Origin: an uncultured bacterium
Lineage (GTDB): Bacteria; Bacillota; Clostridia; Lachnospirales; Lachnospiraceae
Assembly: GCA_947647735.1 (NCBI GenBank)
Contig: CANSLJ010000035.1
Span: 1-36,099 of the forward strand
Length of the DNA: 36,099 nucleotides
Direction: 5' to 3'
The notes under the pieces are model-generated. The model searched no databases. It saw only the letters and a program-made list of their open reading frames with translations, and was not told the origin of the DNA. Positions within the stretch are counted from its first letter, which is position 1. Each line of letters begins with the position of its first letter. Positions 25,720 through 34,223 of this stretch are shown here, one piece after another. The translations under genes and the position numbers were made by a program.

Positions 25720-26118
25720 ATGGCTAAAGCAGCAAATAATTTTTACGGTACAGGTAGAAGAAAAAAATCAATTGCCAGAGTTTATTTGAAACCCGGCAAA
25801 GGAAATATCACAATTAACAAGCGCGACATCGATGATTATTTTGGACTTGAGACATTAAAGGTTATCGTTCGTCAGCCGCTGGCACTGACAGAGACAGCAG
25901 ATAAGTTTGACGCAGTTGTAACAGTAAAGGGCGGCGGTACAACCGGTCAGGCAGGCGCGATCAGACACGGCATCGCAAGAGCTCTTCTGACAGTGGATAA
26001 TGACTACAGGCCCGCTTTAAAGAAAGCCGGTTATCTGACAAGAGACCCTCGTATGAAAGAGAGAAAGAAATACGGCCTCAAAGCAGCGAGACGTGCACCG
26101 CAGTTTTCCAAGAGATAA
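25720..26118 (+). CDS. rpsI: 30S ribosomal protein S9
   Basis: A 132-aa protein with the S9 signatures [34 protein letters not shown] and the invariant basic tail [10 protein letters not shown], which reaches the P-site tRNA. RBS AAAGGAG lies 9 nt upstream. The last codons and stop are copied in imperfect form 69 bp downstream (see the repeat entry), so this gene may have served as an integration target while its sequence stayed intact. Confidence 0.97.
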   Translation: MAKAANNFYGTGRRKKSIARVYLKPGKGNITINKRDIDDYFGLETLKVIVRQPLALTETADKFDAVVTVKGGGTTGQAGAIRHGIARALLTVDNDYRPALKKAGYLTRDPRMKERKKYGLKAARRAPQFSKR

Positions 26119-26188
26119 TAAATGCCGCTTGCGGGCATTTTTATCGGCTGAACGAGGAAACCTGTTTCCGAGTTTGCCAAGAGATAAT
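26102..26188 (+). repeat. Direct repeat of the rpsI 3' end (att-like scar)
   Basis: The rpsI end AGTTTTCCAAGAGATAAT (26102-26119) recurs as AGTTTGCCAAGAGATAAT (26171-26188), 17 of 18 identical, offset 69 nt. Such a pair is what a site-specific integrating element leaves at the 3' end of a target gene. No element remains between the copies. Confidence 0.6.
26121..26142 (+). terminator. Terminator of rplM-rpsI
   Basis: AATGCC (26121-26126) pairs with GGCATT (26134-26139) and is followed by T residues to 26142, directly after the rpsI stop. Confidence 0.7.
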
Positions 26189-26212
26189 TCGAGCGAATTC
26201 CAAAAGAATGTC

Positions 26213-26248
26213 AAAATCCCCGAAAACGTGGAGTTTTCGGGGATTTTT
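26213..26248 (+). terminator. Strong second terminator downstream of rpsI
   Basis: A perfect 15-bp stem, left arm 26213-26227 (AAAATCCCCGAAAAC) and right arm 26233-26247, with loop GTGGA and a T run. Its A-rich 5' side means it can work in both directions. It insulates the ribosomal operon from the acyltransferase gene. Confidence 0.9.
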
Positions 26249-26351
26249 ATAATAAAGATTGTGATATTCAGGGGAATATGATAGAATTTTTGTGGGAAAT
26301 CCCAGATAAAAAATATCCCAAAACATAAGCAGATGAGGAGTTCAAGAGGAA

Positions 26352-27845
26352 ATGCTTTTCAGTTCAATGCTCTTTCTATGGATCTTTCTGCCGATCGTGC
26401 TGACAGGGAACTTTCTGCTCTCAAAAATCCCTTTTTCATCACAGGCAGTCCGCATCCGTTATAAAAATATCTTTCTTTTATTTTGCAGTCTGTTTTTCTA
26501 CGCCTGGGGTGGAATATACTACCTTTTTATCATGCTCGGCGTGATCTTCGTCAATTTTATCGGAGGCATCCGGATCCATAAGAGCGGAACCGGGCGGAGT
26601 AAAAAGAGGGTTCTGGCAGGGACTGTTATTCTGAATTTATCCGTATTATTTTTCTTTAAGTATTTTAACATGGTCATCGCCATGATAGAGACGGTGATGG
26701 CTTTGGGAAGCCGGGGGGAACAGGGCGGTTTCTGGGAGAATTTTATTACCCTGCAGGGAACTGGGCAGCTGGGGATCGAAAAGATTGTTCTTCCGATCGG
26801 CATTTCGTTTTTTATCTTTCAGGCGATGTCCTATGTGATCGATGTCTATAAAGATACGGCGCCGGTACAGAGGAATCTGTTTGATTTCGCATTATATGTG
26901 GCATTTTTTCCTCAGTTGATCGCCGGCCCGATCGTCCAGTATTCGGATATTGCAAAGCAGCTGCTGGAGAGGAAGGAGTCAGCCTCTCTTTTTGAGGAAG
27001 GGCAGACAAGATTCTGTTACGGACTGGCGAAGAAGGTGCTGATCGCCAATACGCTGGGCGGCGTGGCGGATCAGATATGGGCGCTGGAGATCGGAACGAT
27101 CGGCGCCGGTATCGCCTGGCTGGGGGCGGTTTCCTACAGCCTTCAGATCTATTATGACTTTTCAGGATACTCTGATATGGCGATCGGGCTGGGAAAGATG
27201 CTGGGCTTTCGTTTCAGGGAGAATTTTTCCTATCCGTATATTTCGTGCTCCATACAGGAGTTCTGGAGAAGGTGGCATATATCTTTGTCTTCATGGTTTA
27301 AAAACTATATCTACATACCGCTTGGCGGAAACCGGAAGGGCCTGCACAAAACCTGCAGAAATATCTTCATTGTATTTTTGCTGACAGGCATATGGCACGG
27401 AGCGAACTTTACGTTTATCTTCTGGGGACTTATGTATGCCGTATTTCTGATCGCGGAAAGACTGTTTCTGGGCAGGATGCTGGAAAAAAATCCGGTAAAA
27501 CTGCTGAATCATATTTATGTGCTGGGAATCGTGATGATCGGGTGGATCATATTCCGTTCGGACAATATACTGATCGCGGGAGAGTATATCGGTCAGCTGT
27601 TCCGGGCCGGGTCAGGGAAAAACAGTATACTTTCGTATCTCTCCATGAGAGTGCTGCTTGCCCTTCTGTTCGGGATCCTGGGTTCCGGTTTTCTGCAGAA
27701 GCATACGGAAAAGCTGATGGACAGGCTGCGGAGCAACGCGGTATGGGGCTGCGCTGTCTGGCTGTGGCAGATCCTGCTGCTGATACTCTGCATCATCTCG
27801 CTTGCGGCGGGGACCTACAATCCGTTTATTTATTTCCAGTTTTAA
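26352..27845 (+). CDS. MBOAT-family membrane O-acyltransferase (AlgI-like)
   Basis: A 497-aa polytopic membrane enzyme that passes acyl groups, usually acetyl, across the membrane to extracellular glycans. It has about ten hydrophobic segments. Two family histidines are seen: His309 in EFWRRWHISLSSW and the invariant catalytic His349 in LTGIWHGANFTFIFWG. The motifs SYVIDVYKDTAP and FFPQLIAGPIVQY are typical of the AlgI/DltB group. It pairs with the DHHW/AlgX-like gene 30 bp downstream, a common arrangement for surface polysaccharide acetylation. The glycan is unknown, and no glycosyltransferases are in the window. The RBS is weak (CAAGAGG). Confidence 0.92.
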   Translation: MLFSSMLFLWIFLPIVLTGNFLLSKIPFSSQAVRIRYKNIFLLFCSLFFYAWGGIYYLFIMLGVIFVNFIGGIRIHKSGTGRSKKRVLAGTVILNLSVLFFFKYFNMVIAMIETVMALGSRGEQGGFWENFITLQGTGQLGIEKIVLPIGISFFIFQAMSYVIDVYKDTAPVQRNLFDFALYVAFFPQLIAGPIVQYSDIAKQLLERKESASLFEEGQTRFCYGLAKKVLIANTLGGVADQIWALEIGTIGAGIAWLGAVSYSLQIYYDFSGYSDMAIGLGKMLGFRFRENFSYPYISCSIQEFWRRWHISLSSWFKNYIYIPLGGNRKGLHKTCRNIFIVFLLTGIWHGANFTFIFWGLMYAVFLIAERLFLGRMLEKNPVKLLNHIYVLGIVMIGWIIFRSDNILIAGEYIGQLFRAGSGKNSILSYLSMRVLLALLFGILGSGFLQKHTEKLMDRLRSNAVWGCAVWLWQILLLILCIISLAAGTYNPFIYFQF

Positions 27846-27875
27846 TGTGTTGAAGAGTCAGAGTGAGGGGCGTTT

Positions 27876-29444
27876 ATGAAAGATCTGTTCAGAAATATAA
27901 AAACTATTATATTTGCGGCGATATTGCTGTTACCCGGGATCATCTGGTACGGTGCAGGATTTCTGTCTCCCGGGACCATAGAGAAGTGGGATTTTGATCT
28001 GAAGGAAAACCGCGCTATGGCGGAGATGCCTTCCTCCGTGCTGGAGGAGGATTATACACAGAAGTTGGAAAACTATTACAACGACCATATTCCTTTCCGC
28101 AGCGTTCTGATCTCATGGGAACATAAACTGACGGGCAGTTCGGAAAGCCTGTATAATGATCATATCCAGGGGGTGCTGTCGGCGGCAATCTATGGAAAGG
28201 GCAGGGATACGAGTATGGATATCAGCGCTCTTCTGGCATCCGAACCGGAGGCGGAGGAAGCTTTTGCGGAGATATCGGAGGAGGAGTTCATAGAAAAGAA
28301 CGGGCATCGGTACAGAGAGAATGTGGTAAAGGAATCGACCTGCCGCAAGGAGGGGGAAGCGCGGTATGATTGTGTTGACTGTGAGGACAGCTATACGGAG
28401 CCGATCCCTGTAGTGCCCCATGAAAAGAAACTGAGCTATGTACAGGAGTCATCCTACATATCTTATGGCTATACCGAATACGAATGTGACAGATGCGGCA
28501 GGAGATTCCGGGAGGATTTTGAGGGAAAGGTTGTTGACAACAGTTTTCTCCCGGAGACGATCGTCGGCAATGGCGTACTGCTGGGGCGGCATGACTGGCT
28601 GTTTTACACCGGCGATGACAGCCTCGCCTATTATGAGGGAACAAATATTCTTGGGGAGGAGGAGCTGAAGGAGTATCTTGTCTCCATGCAAAAACTTCAG
28701 GATCTCTGTGACGGGAGGGGTATCCGCCTGCAGTTTATGATCCTGCCCAATAAGGAGCAGATATATCCTGAGTATATGCCTTCCTGTGAGATAGCCGATT
28801 CCTATAAGAGGATCGATCGTCTGGTGGACTATATTCATGAAAATTCGGATATGGACATCATCTATCCGATGCAGGAACTGAAAGAGGCAGAACTTTACTG
28901 GCAGACTTACTATCAGTATGACACACACTGGAACCATGCCGGCGCCTTTATCGGCGTGCAGTCACTCTATGCCGCGCTGGATGTGGAAACCACCGATCTG
29001 CGCGATGTGGAGACGGAGAGAGCGCCTGCGGGTGTACGGGAACTGATCGCGATGGCCGGGCTGGACGATGCAGGGTATGAGCCGGACGATGATTATATAA
29101 TCAGTTACAAACCTGATGTTTCTGTTATGGAGGAAGAAGGGGACATGTATACGACATGGACTTACCATGCGGTTTCGAACAGCCCGAATAAGCAGAACTT
29201 TGTACTCCTCGGAGATTCCTTCCGGTGCTTTATGACAGATTTCCTGGTCAGGGATTTTTCAGACAGTACCATCGCCCACAGGGATTATGCGGATGAGGTA
29301 TCCGATCAGATCAGGAAGGCGGATATTCTGGTGATCGAAGCCGTGGAGCGATATGATGTCCAGATCGTTCCGGCGGTAGAGAAAGTGATGGAGATTTTAT
29401 TGAAGGAGGAAGAGACACAACGATCGGAAAATATTGCAGAGTGA
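27876..29444 (+). CDS. DHHW/AlgX-like extracellular acetyltransferase partner with CxxC insert
   Basis: A 522-aa secreted or anchored protein with an N-terminal membrane segment (about 11-31). The AlgJ/AlgX-type SGNH-like catalytic domain is marked by WLFYTGDDSL, the Asp-His pair of DTHWN (D349, H351) and the serine motif LLGDSF (S448). It is the expected partner of the preceding MBOAT acyltransferase. Unusual is a segment at about 156-207 with Cys156, C166-VD-C169 and C204-DR-C207. It resembles the zinc-ribbon-like repeats in clostridial surface proteins and is not part of standard AlgX. The start at 27876 follows GAGGGG. A terminator follows. Confidence 0.87.
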   Translation: MKDLFRNIKTIIFAAILLLPGIIWYGAGFLSPGTIEKWDFDLKENRAMAEMPSSVLEEDYTQKLENYYNDHIPFRSVLISWEHKLTGSSESLYNDHIQGVLSAAIYGKGRDTSMDISALLASEPEAEEAFAEISEEEFIEKNGHRYRENVVKESTCRKEGEARYDCVDCEDSYTEPIPVVPHEKKLSYVQESSYISYGYTEYECDRCGRRFREDFEGKVVDNSFLPETIVGNGVLLGRHDWLFYTGDDSLAYYEGTNILGEEELKEYLVSMQKLQDLCDGRGIRLQFMILPNKEQIYPEYMPSCEIADSYKRIDRLVDYIHENSDMDIIYPMQELKEAELYWQTYYQYDTHWNHAGAFIGVQSLYAALDVETTDLRDVETERAPAGVRELIAMAGLDDAGYEPDDDYIISYKPDVSVMEEEGDMYTTWTYHAVSNSPNKQNFVLLGDSFRCFMTDFLVRDFSDSTIAHRDYADEVSDQIRKADILVIEAVERYDVQIVPAVEKVMEILLKEEETQRSENIAE

Positions 29445-29460
29445 CTTGCTTTCCGCATGG

Positions 29461-29503
29461 AAAAACCACCCCGGGATCCTGGCCGGATAACGGAGTGGTT
29501 TTT
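29461..29503. terminator. Bidirectional terminator between convergent genes
   Basis: AAAAACCAC (29461-29469) pairs with GTGGTTTTT (29495-29503). It ends the acyltransferase operon on the plus strand and lies 7 bp beyond the hybrid kinase stop on the minus strand. Confidence 0.8.
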
Positions 29504-29509
29504 ATGTTG

Positions 29510-32500
29510 TTAATCTGTATTTCCCAATACTTCATCCAGAGTCTTCATCAGGATATCAATATCAATGGGCTTCGCGATATGTCCGTTCATTCCGTTTCGA
29601 AGCGCTTCCTTTTTATCCTCCTCAAAGGCGTTGGCAGTCATGGCGAGAATGGGAACGGAGGAAAGCACCTCATCGTCCAGCGCCCGGATCGTTTTTGCGG
29701 CTTCATATCCGTTCATCACCGGCATCTGAATATCCATCAGGATCACCTGATAGTGTCCCGGGGCGGAATTTTTCAACATATCGACAGCGGTCTGCCCGTT
29801 TCCGGCAACCTCCACGGAAAATCCGGCTTCCTCCAGGATCGCCACGGCGATCTCCTGATTCAGTTCGTTATCCTCTGCCAGCAGGATGCAGCCTGTATGA
29901 AGCTGCATGGTTATGTCGGAATCGGATCTGGATGCTTTATCTGCGTTAACAATGGAATGAAGGCATCTGTGCAGCTCCGAGAAAAACATGGGCTTGCTGC
30001 AGAATGCGGTGACGCCGGCGGCCCTTGCTTCATCCTCAATATCGCACCAGTCATAGGCGGTGAGGACGATGATGGGAACGTCTTCGCCTTTTTCCTGCCG
30101 TATCCGCCTTGCCACTTCCACCCCGTTCATATCGGGGAGAAGCCAGTCAATGATATAGACAAAATAGGGATCATCCCGCATGATGGCCTGACGGGTGCGG
30201 AGAACCGCCTCCTTTCCCGAAAGCGTCCATTCTGCACGAAGCCCGATCTGCTGGAGCATGGCGGATACACTGTCACAGGTATTGAAATCATCATCCACTA
30301 CCAGAGCCCGGAAACCCTTCAGTTCCGGTATATCCTGCGGCATCTTTTCGCCCTCGCCAAGACGCAGGGCAAGGGAGACGATACATTCCGTGCCGACGCC
30401 CTGGGTACTGTTTACAGTGATGGAACCGTTCATCATATCAACAATGTTCTTGGTGATCGCCATGCCGAGGCCGGTGCCCTGAATACCGCTGATCGTGGAA
30501 TTGCGTTCCCGCTCGAAGGGTTCAAATATATGGGATACAAACTCCTTGCTCATGCCGATCCCGGTATCCTTGATATGGAATTCATAGTTTGCATAACCGG
30601 CAAGAGTTTCCGGTTTTTCAACGACCTTCAGGCTGACCATGCCGCCCGCGCCGGTGTACTTTATAGCGTTGCCCAGCAGGTTTAGAAGTACCTGGTTCAG
30701 ACGCAGCCTGTCACAGCAGATCTGTTCATGGCGGATATCTATGGCGTCCATATACAGATCAAGCTGTTTGGCATGGACATCCCCCTGTGTGATATTGCGA
30801 AGCTCATGCAGGATGTCGGGCAGGCTGCAGGGCTCTTCCTCCAGATGGATCTTGCCGCTCTCGATATGGCTCATATCCAGAACGTCATTGATCAGGCTGA
30901 GCAGGTGGTTTCCGGATGTCATGATCTTTTTCAGGTATTCCTCCACCTGATTTGTATGGTCGATATGTGTGATCGCCAGTGTTGTAAAGCCTATGATCGC
31001 GTTCATCGGCGTGCGGATATCATGGGACATATTGGAGAGGAAGGTACTCTTTGCCTTGCTGGCGCGGTTTGCCTGAGCGAGCGCGTCTTCCAGGAGAGCC
31101 TTCTTTTCACGGTCGCTTCTGGTCTCTTCATCCACGCTGCGGAACCCCAGAACGACGCCGTGGCTTTTATCCCAGTCTCCGGCTCTGGCGATCTTCATCT
31201 GGAAATAACGTATTTCTCCGCAGCAGGTAGTGCGGTAATTTACAGAATAGATCGGTCCGCTGGATAACACCTGTTCAAGATGCTCCCTTGTGACTGCCTG
31301 CCGGAATGTATCCCGGTCGTCTTCATGGACGCCGGCTTCTATGTAGCGCTCTATACATTCCTGAAGAGATAGATTTCCGGAAAAGATGGGCGCCAGTATG
31401 TCGTTTTTACATTCACCGATCCGGAGCGGTGCCCCCGTTCCGGTATCAAGATCAAAATAACAGACAAGATTATATTCCACAGAAAGCGCATAGACCAGCT
31501 CGAGCTGCCGCTGTTCCGCTTCCTGGCGTGCCCTTTCCTCCTGCACTTTCTGGGCGGTGCAGTCCAGAAGATAACGTTGGTAGAACAGTTCTCCGTTTTC
31601 TTCCATGAGCTTTACATTGCCCATAACATGAAGGATCTTTCCATCCGGATGCAGAACGCGGTATTCCAGGCTTACATTGTCGCCTGCCTTTTTCAGGGAT
31701 TTTATTTTTTCCTGCAAAGATGCCTTGTCTTCATCCAGAACGGAGTGCGCTACGAGGTTAAATCCGTCCTTTATCAGATCCATCTCGGATTCATAGCCCA
31801 GGATTTCCAGAGCGGCCGGATTGACGCTGATGATGCGGGTACCGTCCAGAGAATGGCACATTACGCCGCAGTCCATCGTTGTAAAGAGGGTTTCCAGAGC
31901 CTGATTTTTCCGGATAAGCTCCTGGGCATAGGCACGTTCCTTTGTCACATCGATGGCAATACCCACTGTTCCCATAACGCTTCCATCCAGATCATAGAGC
32001 GGGGATTTATAGGTGGATAAGGTTCTCTGGCCCTCGCCGGTCTGGATGATCTCCTCGGAGAGATGGGTCTCTTTTGTCTCCATCACAATACGCTCGGATT
32101 CGATACATGCCGGATCATCCTGCTCCACATCCCAGATATATGCATGCCCCCGGCCCTGTACCTGAGCTTTGGTCTTGCCGACGGTTGTACAGAAGCTGTC
32201 ATTTACCTTTTCGTGAATGCCGTTTTTATCCTTATACCAGATCAGGTTCGGGGAGTTGCTGAGGACGCTTTCCAGATAATGGCCTGCCTGCCAGTAGTCC
32301 TTGCGGGTCTTGCAGCTTTGCTGCCAGCGCAGAAAATGAAAGCGGAGCTCGGTCTCAGCAACAGGAAGGATCCAGATATCCGAAACTTCCGTCAGAATAT
32401 CCGTCAGGCTTTCCACCTGGCTTTTTTCGACAAGAAGAATCAGCTCGCCTTCCGCTTTTTTCCATATGCTGAGGGCCTGTGCCGTTTTAAAGGCATCTGT

Positions 32501-32671
32501 ACCTGACAGGTTTGCGAGAATCAGGTCCGCTTTTGCAGCCAGGGCTTTTTCCGGTTCGTCGCTTTCCTCGAATTCGTGAGTGAATGCTTCCAGAGGAGGC
32601 ATTTCTTTTAAAGGAGCAAACAGCTCAGGCTGATGTCCGGTAAAATAAATTCGAAGATGGCAATGATACAT
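29510..32671 (-). CDS. Hybrid histidine kinase with PAS domains and two receivers
   Basis: A 1053-aa soluble multi-domain signalling protein. In order: a receiver-like N-terminal domain (1-115) whose phospho-acceptor position looks lost; a PAS domain (about 128-245) with LIWYKDKNG; a second PAS (about 255-375) with SVNPAALEILGYE; a third PAS-like region (about 385-515); HisKA with His550 in FLSNMSHDIRTPMNAI; HATPase (N box LLNLLGNAIKYT, DTGIGM, GTGLGMAI); receiver 1 with Asp842 in IIDWLLPDMNG; receiver 2 with Asp980 in LMDIQMPVMNG and Lys in IAKPID. No membrane segment is seen, so it senses inside the cell. RBS AGGAGG precedes the ATG. No output domain or separate partner regulator is nearby, so the target is unknown. 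Confidence 0.93.
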   Translation of the reverse strand: MYHCHLRIYFTGHQPELFAPLKEMPPLEAFTHEFEESDEPEKALAAKADLILANLSGTDAFKTAQALSIWKKAEGELILLVEKSQVESLTDILTEVSDIWILPVAETELRFHFLRWQQSCKTRKDYWQAGHYLESVLSNSPNLIWYKDKNGIHEKVNDSFCTTVGKTKAQVQGRGHAYIWDVEQDDPACIESERIVMETKETHLSEEIIQTGEGQRTLSTYKSPLYDLDGSVMGTVGIAIDVTKERAYAQELIRKNQALETLFTTMDCGVMCHSLDGTRIISVNPAALEILGYESEMDLIKDGFNLVAHSVLDEDKASLQEKIKSLKKAGDNVSLEYRVLHPDGKILHVMGNVKLMEENGELFYQRYLLDCTAQKVQEERARQEAEQRQLELVYALSVEYNLVCYFDLDTGTGAPLRIGECKNDILAPIFSGNLSLQECIERYIEAGVHEDDRDTFRQAVTREHLEQVLSSGPIYSVNYRTTCCGEIRYFQMKIARAGDWDKSHGVVLGFRSVDEETRSDREKKALLEDALAQANRASKAKSTFLSNMSHDIRTPMNAIIGFTTLAITHIDHTNQVEEYLKKIMTSGNHLLSLINDVLDMSHIESGKIHLEEEPCSLPDILHELRNITQGDVHAKQLDLYMDAIDIRHEQICCDRLRLNQVLLNLLGNAIKYTGAGGMVSLKVVEKPETLAGYANYEFHIKDTGIGMSKEFVSHIFEPFERERNSTISGIQGTGLGMAITKNIVDMMNGSITVNSTQGVGTECIVSLALRLGEGEKMPQDIPELKGFRALVVDDDFNTCDSVSAMLQQIGLRAEWTLSGKEAVLRTRQAIMRDDPYFVYIIDWLLPDMNGVEVARRIRQEKGEDVPIIVLTAYDWCDIEDEARAAGVTAFCSKPMFFSELHRCLHSIVNADKASRSDSDITMQLHTGCILLAEDNELNQEIAVAILEEAGFSVEVAGNGQTAVDMLKNSAPGHYQVILMDIQMPVMNGYEAAKTIRALDDEVLSSVPILAMTANAFEEDKKEALRNGMNGHIAKPIDIDILMKTLDEVLGNTD

Positions 32672-32962
32672 AATATCCTCCTGTGCAGTGGATCAAAACA
32701 CATTAAAAAATATGCCGAAAACCACATTTAATAAGTAGATAATCCAATGAATACATTTTATCAGCCGTACAATGTGGTGTCAAGGTTTGAAACCGCTGCC
32801 CGGCATGACACCTGCACAATGGCGGGCGGTCAGTGCGATAGCGCCGGATAATGTGTTTCGGTACAGAGAAAAGACGGAACATAAAATCAGTTATATTTCG
32901 ACACGATTTCACAAAAACAGTCATAAGATAAAGTACAAAACAAATCAGAGAGGAAATATTTT
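32672..32962. promoter_or_regulatory. Intergenic region with alternative hairpins between divergent genes
   Basis: It holds GGTGTCA (32776-32782) paired with TGACACC (32806-32812), and an alternative pairing of ACCGC-CCCG (32792 onwards) with CGGGCGGT (about 32823-32830). The two are mutually exclusive. No clear promoter is seen for either the hybrid kinase or the DUF11 gene. Confidence 0.4.
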
Positions 32963-33829
32963 ATGGCTACTTTTACAAACCAGGCGGTATTGTCCTATAA
33001 CGGCATTACTACCAACTCCAATGTGGCAACAGGTGAGATCGTTGAGGTTTTATCTGCATCAAAGGATGTACTGTCACCGGAATACGGGACAGGTGATACG
33101 GCAACCTATGTGATCAATATTGTCAATTCCGGCAGCACCCCGTTTACAACACTGAGCGTGAGGGATGATCTGGGGGCTTATACGGATCAGACCGGGACCG
33201 GTGAGGAGAGGACGCTCTATCCGCTGACCTATGTGGACGGTTCTATCCGCTACTATCAGAACGGCGTGGAACAGGCGGCTCCCGCGGTCACACAGACAGC
33301 AGGCCTTACGGTCCGCAACATCGGCGTACCCGCAGGCGGCAATACCACTCTCATCTATCAGGCGAGAGTAAACGAGTTTGCGAACCCTGGTACGACAGGC
33401 ACGATCACCAATACGGCAACCATAGACGGAACGGAACTCGCGGCACCGATCACTGTGACGGAGACCATGGCGGCAAGAAGGGAACCCTATCTGACCATCT
33501 TAAAGAGCGTTGCGCCGAGACAGGTGGCGGAAAACGGGCAGATCACCTACACCTTTGACATCCAGAACCTGAGCAATACCGCAGCAACGGCGGATGACAA
33601 CGTACAGATCACAGACACGTTCCAGCCTGTCCTGTCCAACATCACAGTAACCTACAACGGAGCCGTGCTGCCCGCCGCAAGCTACACCTACAACGAGACC
33701 ACCGGCGAATTTGCCACAACAGCCGGCGCCCTCACCGTACCCGCCGCAACCTTCACCCAGAACCCGACCACCGGCGCCTGGACGAGTGTACCCGGAAGCG
33801 CGGTACTGACGATCACAGGGACAATTTAG
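32963..33829 (+). CDS. DUF11-like repeat protein without signal peptide
   Basis: A 288-aa beta-rich protein with two DUF11-like domains (about 30-155 and 170-288). The opening MATFTNQAVLSYNG is the form seen in small clostridial DUF11 proteins. Typical elements are YVINIVNSGSTPFTTLSVRDD and YTFDIQNLSNTAATADDNVQ. There is no signal peptide, LPxTG motif or membrane segment, so export would need an unusual route. The second half is rich in C-ending codons and Thr/Ala, unlike the first. RBS GAGAGGAA lies upstream. It is divergent from the hybrid kinase, so a functional link is possible but unproven. Confidence 0.8.
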   Translation: MATFTNQAVLSYNGITTNSNVATGEIVEVLSASKDVLSPEYGTGDTATYVINIVNSGSTPFTTLSVRDDLGAYTDQTGTGEERTLYPLTYVDGSIRYYQNGVEQAAPAVTQTAGLTVRNIGVPAGGNTTLIYQARVNEFANPGTTGTITNTATIDGTELAAPITVTETMAARREPYLTILKSVAPRQVAENGQITYTFDIQNLSNTAATADDNVQITDTFQPVLSNITVTYNGAVLPAASYTYNETTGEFATTAGALTVPAATFTQNPTTGAWTSVPGSAVLTITGTI

Positions 33830-33975
33830 TAAGCGGGTACTATAAGGATTTAGAAAAAATGCTACTTACTGATAATCGTATGACGATCATAACACTTTAA
33901 GATATTCATATGGCAATTACAATTTTTCGAGAAAACCATAGAATTAGAATTATGAATCATTCATACGATAACCCA

Positions 33976-34115
33976 GCACAAGAGGACAGTATATCCTGTG
34001 AAGGACTGTAGAAAAACGCCGGCACTTAGGCACCGTATTTTGGTGCCTTATGTGTCCGCTGCGTTTTTCTCCAAGCGAGAGCGTGTCCTGAACAGGATAT
34101 ACTGTCCTCTTGTGC
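33976..34115. repeat. 140-bp nested foldback element
   Basis: Outer arms 33976-33999 and 34092-34115 are perfect 24-bp inverted repeats. Inside are AGGAC/GTCCT, a perfect 10-bp pair AGAAAAACGC (34010-34019) with GCGTTTTTCT (34061-34070), and AGGCACC (34028-34034) with GGTGCCT (34042-34048). The whole stretch therefore folds as one long hairpin. No coding capacity and no target-site duplication were seen. It fills the middle of a 394-bp gap. It is MITE-like or a structured RNA. Confidence 0.85.
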
Positions 34116-34147
34116 GGACTGCAGGCTCCATCAATAGTCCCCCACAC

Positions 34148-34176
34148 TGGACAAATCAAAAAACCCGAGCTATAAT
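34148..34176 (+). promoter_or_regulatory. Promoter of the degV gene
   Basis: TGGACA (34148-34153) and TATAAT (34171-34176) with a 17-nt spacer, 48 bp before the start codon, just downstream of the foldback element. Confidence 0.75.
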
Positions 34177-34223
34177 ATTCCTCAAACAGTCATATACTAC
34201 TCAACAATAAAGGAGGCGCTGCC

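Noticed and set aside
26093-26281. A 62-aa frame across the rpsI end
   Set aside because: It overlaps rpsI out of frame and runs through two terminators. Its internal repetition only reflects the DNA direct repeat.
29441-30685. A 414-aa open frame on the plus strand
   Set aside because: It is the antisense shadow of the hybrid kinase, whose domains and motifs on the minus strand are unmistakable.
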